The notes under the pieces are model-generated. The model saw only the letters and a program-made list of their open reading frames with translations. It was not told the DNA's origin and searched no databases. Shown piece after piece: positions 17,554 to 25,378 of a stretch of DNA of 40,731 nt. Positions within the stretch are counted from its first letter, which is position 1, and every line of letters begins with the position of its first letter. The stretch covers positions 1 through 40,731 of the forward strand of contig JAABUD010000095.1 of NCBI GenBank assembly GCA_011389555.1, in the 5' to 3' direction. The position numbers and the translations under genes are program-made. This stretch comes from Desulfotignum sp. (GTDB lineage Bacteria > Desulfobacterota > Desulfobacteria > Desulfobacterales > Desulfobacteraceae).

Positions 17554-18511
17554 CGGGTCGGCCCCGGAGTATATGAGCGGTTCCGGATATGGCTGGCCGT
17601 CCCGAACGGCTGGGTTTCGTCCCGGCACCGGTATCCGTGTGGCAGCCGAGCTGACCAAGGGCCGGCTCACCGGATTTGTGGCGCTGTCCGCCATGTTCGG
17701 TCATATCCTGGCGGCCCCGGTCCCGGGGATCGACACCTTGATCACCGGGACCGGGGTGTGGCTGCTGGCTGCAGGGGCCGCAGGGTTCAATCATATTCAA
17801 GACCGGCAGTATGATCGCTGGTTTGCCAGAACCAGGCACCGGTGTCTTCCCCAGAACCGGGTATCGTTAACAACGGCCGGGTGCCTGGCTTCGGGCCTGA
17901 CAATGTCCGGTCTGGCGGTGCTTGCCTGTGGTCTGGGAACACATCTTCCCTGGATCCTGGGCGTTGTGGCCCTGGTTTGCTACAACGGCCTGTATACCCC
18001 GCTGAAAAAAACAACCCTGTTGGCCATGTGGCCCGGGGTGGCCTGTGGCATGCTGCCACCGGCCATGGGATGGACGGCCGTGCCACCGGCGGTGTGCCAG
18101 GGCACGGGATATCAGCTGTTCGGGGTGATGCTGGTCATGGGCATCTGGCAGGTGCCCCACTTTTTGATTCTGGCCGCCCGACAGCCGGTTCATGATCCCG
18201 GGGCGGACCGGTTTCCCAGCTTTGTCCGCATGTGGACGAAAACGGAACGCTTTCTTCAGATCCTGTTATGGGTCTGCGTCTACAGCCTGGGGATATTATG
18301 GTTTCTTCTCAACGGCGGCATGGTCAATCCGGGTTTTTCAGGGGGCCTGGCTGTGCTGGCCCTGGCCCTGCCCGGTGTCATGGCACTGTGTTATAAAGGC
18401 GGTCTGGCACGCCCCAGCGCCGGTGGATTCACCGTCATCAATCTGTCCATGTTTATTTTCATGGTTCTGGGGATTCTGGACCGGATACTGCCAGTTGTTT
18501 TTCAGCGGTAA
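17540..18511 (+). CDS. ctaB: Haem O synthase-like UbiA prenyltransferase
   Basis: 323 residues with eight to nine hydrophobic segments. Two family motifs are present: NHIQDRQYDRWFARTRHRCLP-like text (about 92-111; N-x3-D-x3-D and RT-x2-R-x-LP, binding farnesyl diphosphate and Mg) and YNGLYTPLKKTTLLA, followed by GMLPPAMGW. Protohaem farnesyltransferase makes haem O from haem B for the oxidase. No haem A synthase is seen in the window, so haem A cannot be assumed. Start ATG 17540 overlaps subunit II; ATG 17573 with GGAG upstream is an alternative. The first Asp motif begins with N-H rather than the usual N-D. Its 3' end overlaps the convergent kinase gene by 53 bp. Confidence 0.85.
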   Translation: MTDGNGSAPEYMSGSGYGWPSRTAGFRPGTGIRVAAELTKGRLTGFVALSAMFGHILAAPVPGIDTLITGTGVWLLAAGAAGFNHIQDRQYDRWFARTRHRCLPQNRVSLTTAGCLASGLTMSGLAVLACGLGTHLPWILGVVALVCYNGLYTPLKKTTLLAMWPGVACGMLPPAMGWTAVPPAVCQGTGYQLFGVMLVMGIWQVPHFLILAARQPVHDPGADRFPSFVRMWTKTERFLQILLWVCVYSLGILWFLLNGGMVNPGFSGGLAVLALALPGVMALCYKGGLARPSAGGFTVINLSMFIFMVLGILDRILPVVFQR

Positions 18512-19532
18512 TAATGGCGGCGATACCGGTGTGGAGATTCTCAATGAGCCGTGTTTCGCCGATTCCCAGCCGAAAGCGGTTGCTGATGTCAAACACGGAT
18601 TTTGTCACGGCGGTTTTTTCGCCTTGTGTTCCCCGGATCTGCAGTCCATGGGCCCATGCCAGTTGATCGATCCGGTCCGGGTGTTTTTCCAGTTCGGGCA
18701 GCCGGATGTGGACACTGGCCCGCATGGCGCTGCCGATATTGGTCGGACAGGCCGTCAGGTATCCCAGGCCGGGGTCTGCCGCAAATTCAAGAAGATCACT
18801 GATATGTGCCAGAACAGACACCATCCGGTTGAACACCCCGGCCAGTGCTCCGGTTTTTTCAAGGCAGATGATGCGTAGCTGATCTTCTTCATTGACCCAG
18901 ACATGAACTGTCTGATCATGGCTGATGAATACCCCGCGGGATGCGGGAAAATCCCGGGTGATGCCCGCGGCGGACTGAAACCGGTCTCCGGGTAAGAACG
19001 CGGTGCCCAGTGACGCCCGGATGCGGATCTGATCAGGGGACAAGTCATCCATGGCATGGAAGCGGCCCTGGAGTGACGCCGGCAAAGACGTGAGGGCCTG
19101 TTGTATCTGTTGTGCCACGGCCTGACGGTTCTGCATCGTGATATGGGGCATGAACGCCTGACCGGACAGGTTTCTGGCCACCCGGATCCGGGTGGAGAGA
19201 ATAAACCGGTTGTCCGGGTCCAGGTCCGGCAGATTCAGAGAATTCAAATTTGAGACATGATGGATCGGACCGGTGATCTCGTGGTATGCCCGGATCACCG
19301 GGTCAAAAATATCTTTGAACAGGGTATAGGTTTGTGCATCTCCGGCATAGATGCCGATATGGGAATCCGGATTGTCCCGGCCGGATCGGATCGCCTGTTC
19401 CAGGGTGAACCCGGTGGCGGTCTTCAGCCTGGACAAACGGTCATACACAGACGCGGTTAAAAATCGATGGGCCAGGGAAACCGCATTTTCAGGAAAAATC
19501 GCTGAAGCTGAATGAGAAGGGTCAGCTGTCAT
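18459..19532 (-). CDS. Arginine/phosphagen kinase
   Basis: 357 residues, the usual length of arginine kinases. The N-terminal helical domain has GFTLEQAIRSG and the substrate loop NPDSHIGIYAGDAQTYTLF. The catalytic domain has LSTRIRVARNLSG, WVNEEDQLRII (guanidino-binding Glu), CPTNIGSAMRASVHIRLP with reactive C262, and GTQGEKT...FDISNRFRLG. Because the N-terminal phosphagen-kinase domain is present, this is not the protein-arginine kinase McsB. Reaction: ATP + L-arginine (or another guanidine) to phosphagen + ADP, an energy buffer. Such kinases are rare in bacteria but known in Desulfotalea and relatives. Start ATG 19532 overlaps the upstream small gene by 11 nt. Confidence 0.93.
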   Translation of the reverse strand: MTADPSHSASAIFPENAVSLAHRFLTASVYDRLSRLKTATGFTLEQAIRSGRDNPDSHIGIYAGDAQTYTLFKDIFDPVIRAYHEITGPIHHVSNLNSLNLPDLDPDNRFILSTRIRVARNLSGQAFMPHITMQNRQAVAQQIQQALTSLPASLQGRFHAMDDLSPDQIRIRASLGTAFLPGDRFQSAAGITRDFPASRGVFISHDQTVHVWVNEEDQLRIICLEKTGALAGVFNRMVSVLAHISDLLEFAADPGLGYLTACPTNIGSAMRASVHIRLPELEKHPDRIDQLAWAHGLQIRGTQGEKTAVTKSVFDISNRFRLGIGETRLIENLHTGIAAIITAEKQLAVSGPESPEP

Positions 19533-19707
19533 AACCTGACGACTGGGAAGAGATGCCCCGGGCCAGGGCGGTCTGGATAATGTCCAAAATTGCGCAATCG
19601 TCATGGCACCCGGGCAGATTTTTCTGGTGCTCACAGGTCAGACAGGGGCTGCGGGTCAGGTATCCGATTTCAAAATCGAACCGATCTCTGTTGGTGTGTG
19701 TTTTCAT
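19522..19707 (-). CDS. Small cysteine-rich protein coupled to phosphagen kinase
   Basis: 61 residues: MKTHTNRDRFDFEIGYLTRS, then PCLTCEHQKNLPGCHDDCAI and LDIIQTALARGISSQSS. The cluster C-x2-C-x8-C-x3-C could hold a zinc or FeS site. I do not recognise the family. Its end overlaps the kinase start by 11 nt, so it is probably co-translated; similar Cys-rich leaders precede mcsB in Firmicutes (mcsA), but that likeness may be superficial. An upstream ATG at 19731 is in frame but lies at or before the predicted transcript start, so I prefer 19707. Confidence 0.65.
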   Translation of the reverse strand: MKTHTNRDRFDFEIGYLTRSPCLTCEHQKNLPGCHDDCAILDIIQTALARGISSQSSGYDS

Positions 19708-19739
19708 GGCATTTTTTCTCTGTTCATTCACGGTAGCTG

Positions 19740-19769
19740 ACTATACCAGAGATGGCGCGGTACCGTCAA
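19740..19769 (-). promoter_or_regulatory. Promoter of the phosphagen kinase operon
   Basis: Minus strand: TTGACG (19769-19764), 18-nt spacer, TATAGT (19745-19740). Transcription would start near 19733, about 26 nt before ATG 19707. Confidence 0.6.
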
Positions 19770-19958
19770 TACGACCAGAAAAATTTAGAATGGTCTTTTG
19801 TCTTGTCAGACGGATCAACACATGATAAGGGAATCATCATCATCCATCATCAAGGTGGTGAAAATCACTGCGTCTTTAGTATGCAACCCAATTGCCGGGT
19901 CATCAGGACAGTGTCAACGCCGGATCATGACCGGGCATCATATGACGGAGGTGTTATC

Positions 19959-20507
19959 ATGGGAAAAAAAGTACTGGTGCCGGTGGCACAGGGAATCGAA
20001 GAAATGGAAGCCATTACCATTATCGACGTGCTTCGGCGGGCCGGGGCTGATGTGGTGGTGGCATCCGTGGATGATCTGACCATCAAGGCGGCCCGGGGGA
20101 TTGAATTCAAAGCCGATTGTTTGATCAAAGACTGCCGGGAACCGAATTTTGACCTGATCGTGCTGCCCGGCGGTATTCCGGGTGCCGAGAATCTGAAAAA
20201 TTCAAAAGAGCTGGCAGAACTGCTCCAAAAACAGGCTGCACAGAAAAAATTATATGGGGCCATCTGTGCGTCTCCCGCAGTGGTGCTTCATACGCTGGGT
20301 CTGGTTACGCCCGGGGCCGTGACCTGCCATCCGGGATTTGCCGACCGGATTGAGGGGGGGACGGTTCAAGACCGGAATGTGGTCATTGACGGGCTCTGCA
20401 TCACCAGCAAAGGAGCGGGCACGGTACTGGAATTCGCTTTGACGCTGGTCGATCAGTTGTTCGATGACAAGGTTCTGGCGGATGTCAAGGGGGGGCTGGC
20501 CCTTTAA
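19959..20507 (+). CDS. DJ-1/PfpI family protein
   Basis: 182 residues. MGKKVLVPVAQGIEEMEAIT, the D-x-IVLPGGIPGAENL stretch and the nucleophile elbow AICASPAVVL (C103) are typical of the DJ-1/YajL/ThiJ branch, as is the end SKGAGTVLEFALTLVD. Members act as chaperone-like or glyoxalase/deglycase enzymes and respond to oxidative stress; the exact activity is disputed in the literature and not decidable here. The glutamate preceding the active site (EEMEAIT) is conserved. GGAGGT lies 6 nt before ATG 19959. The next gene starts 33 nt downstream, so an operon is likely. Confidence 0.9.
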   Translation: MGKKVLVPVAQGIEEMEAITIIDVLRRAGADVVVASVDDLTIKAARGIEFKADCLIKDCREPNFDLIVLPGGIPGAENLKNSKELAELLQKQAAQKKLYGAICASPAVVLHTLGLVTPGAVTCHPGFADRIEGGTVQDRNVVIDGLCITSKGAGTVLEFALTLVDQLFDDKVLADVKGGLAL

Positions 20508-20540
20508 GCTGTCTTTTCAGCAAGGTGGCGGGTGGTGCCG

Positions 20541-21026
20541 ATGATCGAAAAACAGCGACAGCGTGCCTTGCAGATCTCCCTGGGGCTGGGCATGCTGGTG
20601 ATTGTCATACTGGTGGAAGTGCTGGCGATTTCTCCGGCCGGCATCTACTCCTATACCACAAACGGTTACCGGAATTTTAAGATTGATGCGACCAGGCAGC
20701 GTGTCCTGGCGGAAATCAACCAGGTGCCTGCCATCCGGACCCTGATCACCTGCCATCCGGATTCTGAAACCACGCTGACGACCCGGCGTCATTTTACCCA
20801 TACATCGGAAATGGATGCCGCCGATGTATGGATCGCCCGATACCGCAATCATAACAAGGTCATTTTTTTGTTTCAAGATCGGACACTTTCCCGGGTACTG
20901 CTGCTGAAAACCCGTTTCAGCCGTCAGATATCCTCCTCTTTGTTTGATACCTGCCGTTTGGACCTGCTTGAAGACATCGACCTGTATCTGGAAAATCAGA
21001 CCGCCCACCCGGTTTTTTATCATTGA
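20541..21026 (+). CDS. Uncharacterised single-pass membrane protein
   Basis: 161 residues. One hydrophobic segment (about 12-35, ISLGLGMLVIVILVEVLAIS) is followed by a soluble part, probably extracytoplasmic, with no domain I recognise. Start is uncertain: GTG 20532 or 20535 sits closer to the AAGGTGG than ATG 20541. It follows the DJ-1 gene by a short gap and is likely co-transcribed. Confidence 0.65.
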   Translation: MIEKQRQRALQISLGLGMLVIVILVEVLAISPAGIYSYTTNGYRNFKIDATRQRVLAEINQVPAIRTLITCHPDSETTLTTRRHFTHTSEMDAADVWIARYRNHNKVIFLFQDRTLSRVLLLKTRFSRQISSSLFDTCRLDLLEDIDLYLENQTAHPVFYH

Positions 21027-21133
21027 AAAACGGGCATTGAATGTTCCAGAGGGTTGCTGTATATTTACGTTTTGAAAAAAATTACAACATATGGGACCGC
21101 TGTTGACAGGTCTGAAATTGTCAGGAAACACAC

Positions 21134-22171
21134 ATGAAACAGATAGATGATATACAATCGGCACGGATCGGAGTTGTGGGGGCCGGTTCCTGGGGAACCG
21201 CACTTGCCAAACTGCTGGCTGAAAAAGGATTTGATCTTGATTTCTGGGTATTCGAACCCGAAGTGAAAGAACAGATTGACACGCTGCGGGAAAACCGGGT
21301 CTTTCTGCCGGGTTTTTCACTTCCCGATTCGATCCGTCCCTCCAATGATATTGAAACCGTGGTCAAAGACAAAGATCTGGTGCTGGTGGTCGTTCCTTCC
21401 CACTGCATGCGGTCCGTGGCCTTGCAGATGAAACCGTTCATCGGCCGGGATGCCGTGGTGGTCAGTGCGTCCAAAGGGATTGAAAACAAGACGCACCTGA
21501 CCATGACCGGTATTCTGGAAGAAATTCTGGGTTTTCTGTCACCGGAAAACCTGGCAGTGCTGTCCGGTCCCAGTTTTGCCAAGGAAGTGGCTTCCCGGAT
21601 TCCCACGGTGGTGGCGGCCGCATCTGTGAACGACCCGGTGGCCCGGTTTGTTCAGGCCGTGTTCGCCTGTCCCACCTTCCGGGTGTATGTCAACCACGAT
21701 CCTGTCGGTACCCAGATCGGCGGTGCCATGAAAAATGTGCTGGCCATTGCTGCAGGCATCTGTGATGGCATGAACATGGGCCTGAACCCCAGGGCAGCCC
21801 TGATCACCCGGGGGCTGACGGAAATGAACCGCCTGGGCACCCGCCTGGGGGCGGATCCGCTGACCCTGTCCGGTCTGGCCGGGGTCGGGGACCTGCTGCT
21901 CACCTGCACCGGGGCGTTGAGCCGCAATTACACGGTGGGGGTCCAGATCGGCCAGGGCAAAAAACTGGATGACATCATCTCGGAAATGCGCATGGTGGCC
22001 GAAGGGGTGAAAACCACCCGGTCGGTGTACAATCTGTCCAGAAAACTGGGCGTGGATCTGCCCATCTGCAACGAAGTCTATTATGTGTTGTTTGAGAATT
22101 ATCCTTTGGAAGCAACCATACAGCGCCTGATGAACCGCTCTTTAAAGCATGAGCTGGACGGGGTGTTGTAA
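21134..22171 (+). CDS. gpsA: Glycerol-3-phosphate dehydrogenase [NAD(P)+]
   Basis: 345 residues. The N-terminal dinucleotide fold IGVVGAGSWGTALAKLLA, then VVPSHCMRSV, SASKGIE, VLSGPSFAKEVA, the catalytic-domain IGGAMKNVLAIAAGICDG with the catalytic Lys, GLAGVGDLLLTCTGALSRNY and EGVKTT are all classic GpsA signatures. It reduces dihydroxyacetone phosphate to sn-glycerol 3-phosphate for phospholipid synthesis in the cytoplasm. The family usually runs 330-340 residues; the extra ten here are N-terminal. TCAGGAAA precedes ATG 21134. The next gene starts 17 nt downstream. Confidence 0.96.
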   Translation: MKQIDDIQSARIGVVGAGSWGTALAKLLAEKGFDLDFWVFEPEVKEQIDTLRENRVFLPGFSLPDSIRPSNDIETVVKDKDLVLVVVPSHCMRSVALQMKPFIGRDAVVVSASKGIENKTHLTMTGILEEILGFLSPENLAVLSGPSFAKEVASRIPTVVAAASVNDPVARFVQAVFACPTFRVYVNHDPVGTQIGGAMKNVLAIAAGICDGMNMGLNPRAALITRGLTEMNRLGTRLGADPLTLSGLAGVGDLLLTCTGALSRNYTVGVQIGQGKKLDDIISEMRMVAEGVKTTRSVYNLSRKLGVDLPICNEVYYVLFENYPLEATIQRLMNRSLKHELDGVL

Positions 22172-22188
22172 AATCAGGGGGCGTTCGA

Positions 22189-22392
22189 ATGCCTTACGTG
22201 AACATTAAAATTACCAGGGAAGGGGCCACAAAAGAACAGAAAGCCGAGCTCATCGATGGTGTGACCCGGCTGCTCAAAGAAGTGCTGGGAAAAAATCCAG
22301 CCACCACCTTTGTGACCATCGAAGAGGTGGATACGGACAATTGGGGGATCGGCGGCATCCCGGTCACTGAACTGCGCAGGCAGCAAAAATAG
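22189..22392 (+). CDS. 4-oxalocrotonate tautomerase family protein
   Basis: 67 residues, the normal size of single-domain 4-OT enzymes. It starts MPYVNIKITREG, so removal of Met exposes the catalytic N-terminal proline. KEQKAELIDGVTRLLKEVLGK and TFVTIEEVDTDNWGIGG follow the family pattern, including the usual NWGxGG turn. A keto-enol tautomerase; the physiological substrate is not evident. It lies 17 nt after gpsA with GGGGG upstream, so likely in the same transcript. Confidence 0.88.
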   Translation: MPYVNIKITREGATKEQKAELIDGVTRLLKEVLGKNPATTFVTIEEVDTDNWGIGGIPVTELRRQQK

Positions 22393-22466
22393 CGGTTTTT
22401 TCATGTCTCATTGGGAGCGTCCGGCGTTTTTTTCCCACAAACCATAAGGAAACAGATACAACACCC

Positions 22467-23003
22467 ATGATTCGATCTTTTAAAGGCAAAACACCCCGCA
22501 TCGCGCCATCCGCTTATGTGGACGACACGGCCGTGCTGATCGGAGATGTCGAAATCGGCGAGGAATCCAGTGTGTGGCCCGGGGCCGTGATCCGGGCCGA
22601 CCTGGGGAAAATCACCATCGGCAGACAAAGCATTGTGGAAGACAACTGCGTGATCCATGCGGGTGCCCCGGAGGGCAGAGACGGGGATGTCATCATCGGG
22701 GACCGGGTGGTCATCGGCCACGGGGCGATTCTCAACTGCCGGTCCATCGGTAATTTTGTGCTCATCGGCATGAACGCCACCCTGCTCCATGAAGCCTGCA
22801 TCGGTGATTTCTGTCTTATCGGTGCTGCGGCCCTGGTGGGTGCCGGCAAAATCATTCCGGATTATTCTTTGGTTTTCGGTACCCCCGGTCAGATCAAGGG
22901 CCGACCATCCGAAGAGCAGCTCTGGTGGGCCAAAAGCGCGTATGAAGAATACAAGCCTTTAATCGAGGAATATAAAAAAACGCAGAACCATCACTTGCTC
23001 TGA
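22467..23003 (+). CDS. Gamma-class carbonic anhydrase-like protein
   Basis: 178 residues, left-handed beta-helix of hexapeptide repeats (VLIGDVEIGEESSVWPGAVI, IRADLGKITIGRQSIVEDNC). Ligand positions: H64 in CVIHAG and H85 in IGHGAIL. The third zinc ligand of YrdA/PaaY-like proteins, in GHGAILHGC, is Asn90 here (GHGAILNC). H108 in ATLLHEA is nearby in sequence. Members hydrate CO2 or act as acyltransferase-like or metal-binding proteins. With one ligand changed, carbonic anhydrase activity is uncertain. Its end overlaps the minus-strand small gene by 13 bp. Confidence 0.88.
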   Translation: MIRSFKGKTPRIAPSAYVDDTAVLIGDVEIGEESSVWPGAVIRADLGKITIGRQSIVEDNCVIHAGAPEGRDGDVIIGDRVVIGHGAILNCRSIGNFVLIGMNATLLHEACIGDFCLIGAAALVGAGKIIPDYSLVFGTPGQIKGRPSEEQLWWAKSAYEEYKPLIEEYKKTQNHHLL

Positions 23004-23176
23004 GCGGTTTTCAGATCCGCCAGCTGTTTCATCAGGGCATCATATTCATCTTCATACGCCAGAAGTTCCATCATCACCGGTGGTTTGACCGAATGAGCCG
23101 GCAGCCGGGCGTTGGTTTCCCTGATTCGTATATCCAGCTCCGCCAGTCGTTTTTTGATTTCTTTTTCGGTATTCAA
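22991..23176 (-). CDS. Small coiled-coil hypothetical protein
   Basis: 61 residues: MNTEKEIKKRLAELDIRIRE, a Pro-rich turn ARLPAHSVKPPVM, then MELLAYEDEYDALMKQLADL. The two halves look like amphipathic helices forming a hairpin. No known domain. AGGAGA lies about 10 nt before ATG 23176. Convergent with, and overlapping by 13 bp, the carbonic anhydrase-like gene. Confidence 0.65.
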   Translation of the reverse strand: MNTEKEIKKRLAELDIRIRETNARLPAHSVKPPVMMELLAYEDEYDALMKQLADLKTAQSK

Positions 23177-23240
23177 GGGGGTATCTCCTGTCGCATCCGT
23201 TTATTTTTGATACGATGATATCATAAAACGTGTTGAAAGT

Positions 23241-23276
23241 GTCGATATTGACAAATGGAGTTCCGGTCGATATTGT
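23241..23276 (+). promoter_or_regulatory. Promoter of the histidine kinase gene with a 10-bp direct repeat
   Basis: Perfect TTGACA (23248-23253), 17-nt spacer, TATTGT (23271-23276). GTCGATATTG occurs at 23241-23250 and again at 23266-23275, start-to-start 25 bp, overlapping the -35 and the -10 respectively. Repeats placed like this suggest an operator. The kinase ATG at 23319 is preceded by AAGGAGAA. Confidence 0.65.
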
Positions 23277-23318
23277 AAAATTTTTCGCAATTCTTCAAAA
23301 AATACAAGGAGAATCAAT

Positions 23319-25136
23319 ATGAGTGATCACACCCCTCGTCTGCTGGATGCACTGGATGCTTTTGAAGACGGTATCTATATCGTAAGCGAAGATTTTACAG
23401 TGGAGTATATGAACCGGTTCATGAAAGATCTGTTCGGGGACGGGGTGGGTAAAAAATGCCACAAGGTGCTGCTCAATTATGAGAAACCCTGTGACTGGTG
23501 TAATTACCGGGAGATTTTCGATAAATATGAAACCCGTCATTCTGAAATTTATCTGGAATCGGTGAAAAAAAACTTTCTCCTGTCTGAAATTCCCGTGACC
23601 AACCGGGACGGCACCCGGTCCAAGCTGTCCATCTATCGGGACATCTCCCGGCGCAAGGAGCAGGCCGCCCGGCTGAAATCCTCCAAAGAAAGTTATCAGC
23701 GCCTGTTTACCCATGCAGGGTGCGGGGTGTTCATTTCCAGTAAGCAGGGACGGTTTCTGGATGTGAATCCGGAATTGCTCAAAATTCTGGGGTATCAGGA
23801 CAAGGAGGAATTTTTGTCTCTGGACCTGGCCCATGATGTATATCTGAAGCCGGCGGACCGGGAAAAATATCAGCGGATTATCGAGAAAAAAGGCCGGGTG
23901 GTGGATTACGAGCTTCAGTGGCGGCGCCGGGACGGCCATATCATCGATATTATGCTGACCTCCCATGTCCGGTATGGCACCGATGGTGAGGTGTCGGGGT
24001 ACGAAGGGATTGTGGTGGATGTCACCGAACGCAAAAAAAGTGAGAACAAAATCCGGGAGGCCCATGACTTTCTGGATAACATCATCTCCTGCTCCCCCAA
24101 TGCCATCATGGCCATGGACATGACCGGCCGGATCATGTTGTGGAACCGGGGGGCGGAAACCCTGTTCGGACTGTCCGCTGATGAGGTGGTGGACCGGATG
24201 ACGGTTCAGCAGATCTATTCCAGAAAGGTGGCAGCGGAAGTGACCCGGATGATGCGGGACACGGAATATGGCGGGGTGGGGGGGCTGGCCTCTTATCCCC
24301 TGACCTTTGAACGCCGGGACGGGGTGAAGATAGAGGGCAACCTGTCCGCTTCGCTGATTTATGATGAAAATGGGAAGGAAACCGCCACCGTGGCCCTGTT
24401 CGTGGACCTGACCGAACGGCTGAAAACCGAACGCCAGCTGTCCGAAGCCCGGCAGCACCTGCTCCAGTCGGAAAAACTGGCCGCCATGGGCCGGCTCACC
24501 TCCCAGGTCGCCCATGAACTGAACAACCCGCTGTTCGGGATCATGAACACCCTGGAGCTGCTGAAGACCGAAATTCCGCCCTCCAACAAGCGGCGCCGGC
24601 TTCTGGATATGTCACTGTCTGAAACCGTCCGCCTGGCGGACATGCTCAAAAAGATGCTCTCCTTTTCCAAGCCGGATGAAACCGAGCGGGCAAAGCTGGA
24701 CATCAACACCGTGATCGATGAGCTCATGGTGCTCTACGACAAACGGTTCCGGGAAAATTCGATCAAGGTCAAACTGGATCTGGCACCGGATCCGGGCCGG
24801 ATCATGGCCTCCCGGGATCAGCTGCGCCAGATGTTCATCAATCTGTTTTCCAACGCCATGTATGCCATGCCCGATGGCGGAACCCTGACCCTTTCCACCC
24901 GGCGCAACGGCAACATGGTCCACATCGTCGTGGAAGACACCGGCACCGGCATCGAGTCCAAGCACCTGGAAAAGGTGTTTGATTCTTTTTTCACCACCAA
25001 GACCGACAGTGTCAAGGGAGTGGGGCTGGGACTTTCGGTCTGCTACGGATTTGTCAAGGACCACGACGGTGATATCACCGTGGAATCTCAATACGGCGAA
25101 TGGACCCGGTTCACCATCAAACTGCCGCTGGCGTAA
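23319..25136 (+). CDS. Cytosolic PAS-domain sensor histidine kinase
   Basis: 605 residues with no membrane segment. Three PAS-like domains: about 1-110 (with CHKVLL...KPCDWCNYREIF, a cysteine-bearing PAS seen in many deltaproteobacterial kinases), about 125-245 and about 250-370. Then a dimerisation helix AAMGRLTSQVAHELNNPLFG with phospho-accepting H399, and a HATPase domain with N (FINLFSNAMYAMP), DTGTGIE and GVGLGLSVCYGF boxes. The cysteines of PAS1 could sense redox state or bind a cofactor. A receiver-domain regulator follows at 25379, at the head of operon B. I infer that this kinase controls it, though the two genes have separate promoters. Confidence 0.93.
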   Translation: MSDHTPRLLDALDAFEDGIYIVSEDFTVEYMNRFMKDLFGDGVGKKCHKVLLNYEKPCDWCNYREIFDKYETRHSEIYLESVKKNFLLSEIPVTNRDGTRSKLSIYRDISRRKEQAARLKSSKESYQRLFTHAGCGVFISSKQGRFLDVNPELLKILGYQDKEEFLSLDLAHDVYLKPADREKYQRIIEKKGRVVDYELQWRRRDGHIIDIMLTSHVRYGTDGEVSGYEGIVVDVTERKKSENKIREAHDFLDNIISCSPNAIMAMDMTGRIMLWNRGAETLFGLSADEVVDRMTVQQIYSRKVAAEVTRMMRDTEYGGVGGLASYPLTFERRDGVKIEGNLSASLIYDENGKETATVALFVDLTERLKTERQLSEARQHLLQSEKLAAMGRLTSQVAHELNNPLFGIMNTLELLKTEIPPSNKRRRLLDMSLSETVRLADMLKKMLSFSKPDETERAKLDINTVIDELMVLYDKRFRENSIKVKLDLAPDPGRIMASRDQLRQMFINLFSNAMYAMPDGGTLTLSTRRNGNMVHIVVEDTGTGIESKHLEKVFDSFFTTKTDSVKGVGLGLSVCYGFVKDHDGDITVESQYGEWTRFTIKLPLA

Positions 25137-25156
25137 CAGGCATTTCTGTGTCGTTT

Positions 25157-25182
25157 GCTGCCCGTTATATGTAACGGGCAGC
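25157..25182. terminator. Strong hairpin after the kinase gene, possible terminator
   Basis: GCTGCCCGTTA (25157-25167), loop TATG, TAACGGGCAGC (25172-25182): perfect 11-bp stem starting 20 nt after the kinase stop. No T-run follows directly, so intrinsic termination is uncertain; it may protect the 3' end. Confidence 0.5.
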
Positions 25183-25378
25183 CTGTAAAAATTCTGCTTT
25201 GTCCCTTCTATATTATACTTCGTGATCTTCGTATCCTTTGTGGTAAAAAAACAAGCACGCGTTGTAACGAACAGATAGTATAGTTATTTTATTTATTTTA
25301 TCTATTATTTTTTCTTGACAGACAGTATTTTATATAATAAACATAAAAACTATAAACCATCAATGCAAAGGAGGCATT
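25183..25378 (+). promoter_or_regulatory. AT-rich upstream region of operon B
   Basis: This stretch is much more AT-rich than its surroundings, especially 25258-25360 with long A/T runs. TTGACA occurs at 25315-25320 and TATAAT at 25333-25338, but their spacing (12 nt) is too short to pair; TTGACA with 25338-25343 (TAAACA, 17-nt spacer) is one alternative. A promoter is very likely here, its exact boxes unclear. AAGGAGG lies before ATG 25379. Confidence 0.5.

Noticed and set aside
18459-19532. McsB-type protein arginine kinase
   Set aside because: The N-terminal phosphagen-kinase domain with its substrate loop is present; McsB lacks it.
25157-25182. Perfect hairpin as a clear intrinsic terminator
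   Set aside because: Stem is strong but not followed by a T-run, so it is listed only as a possible terminator.
25315-25338. TTGACA plus TATAAT upstream of the response regulator as one promoter
   Set aside because: The spacer is only 12 nt, too short for sigma70; the region is annotated as promoter-bearing without fixing the boxes.
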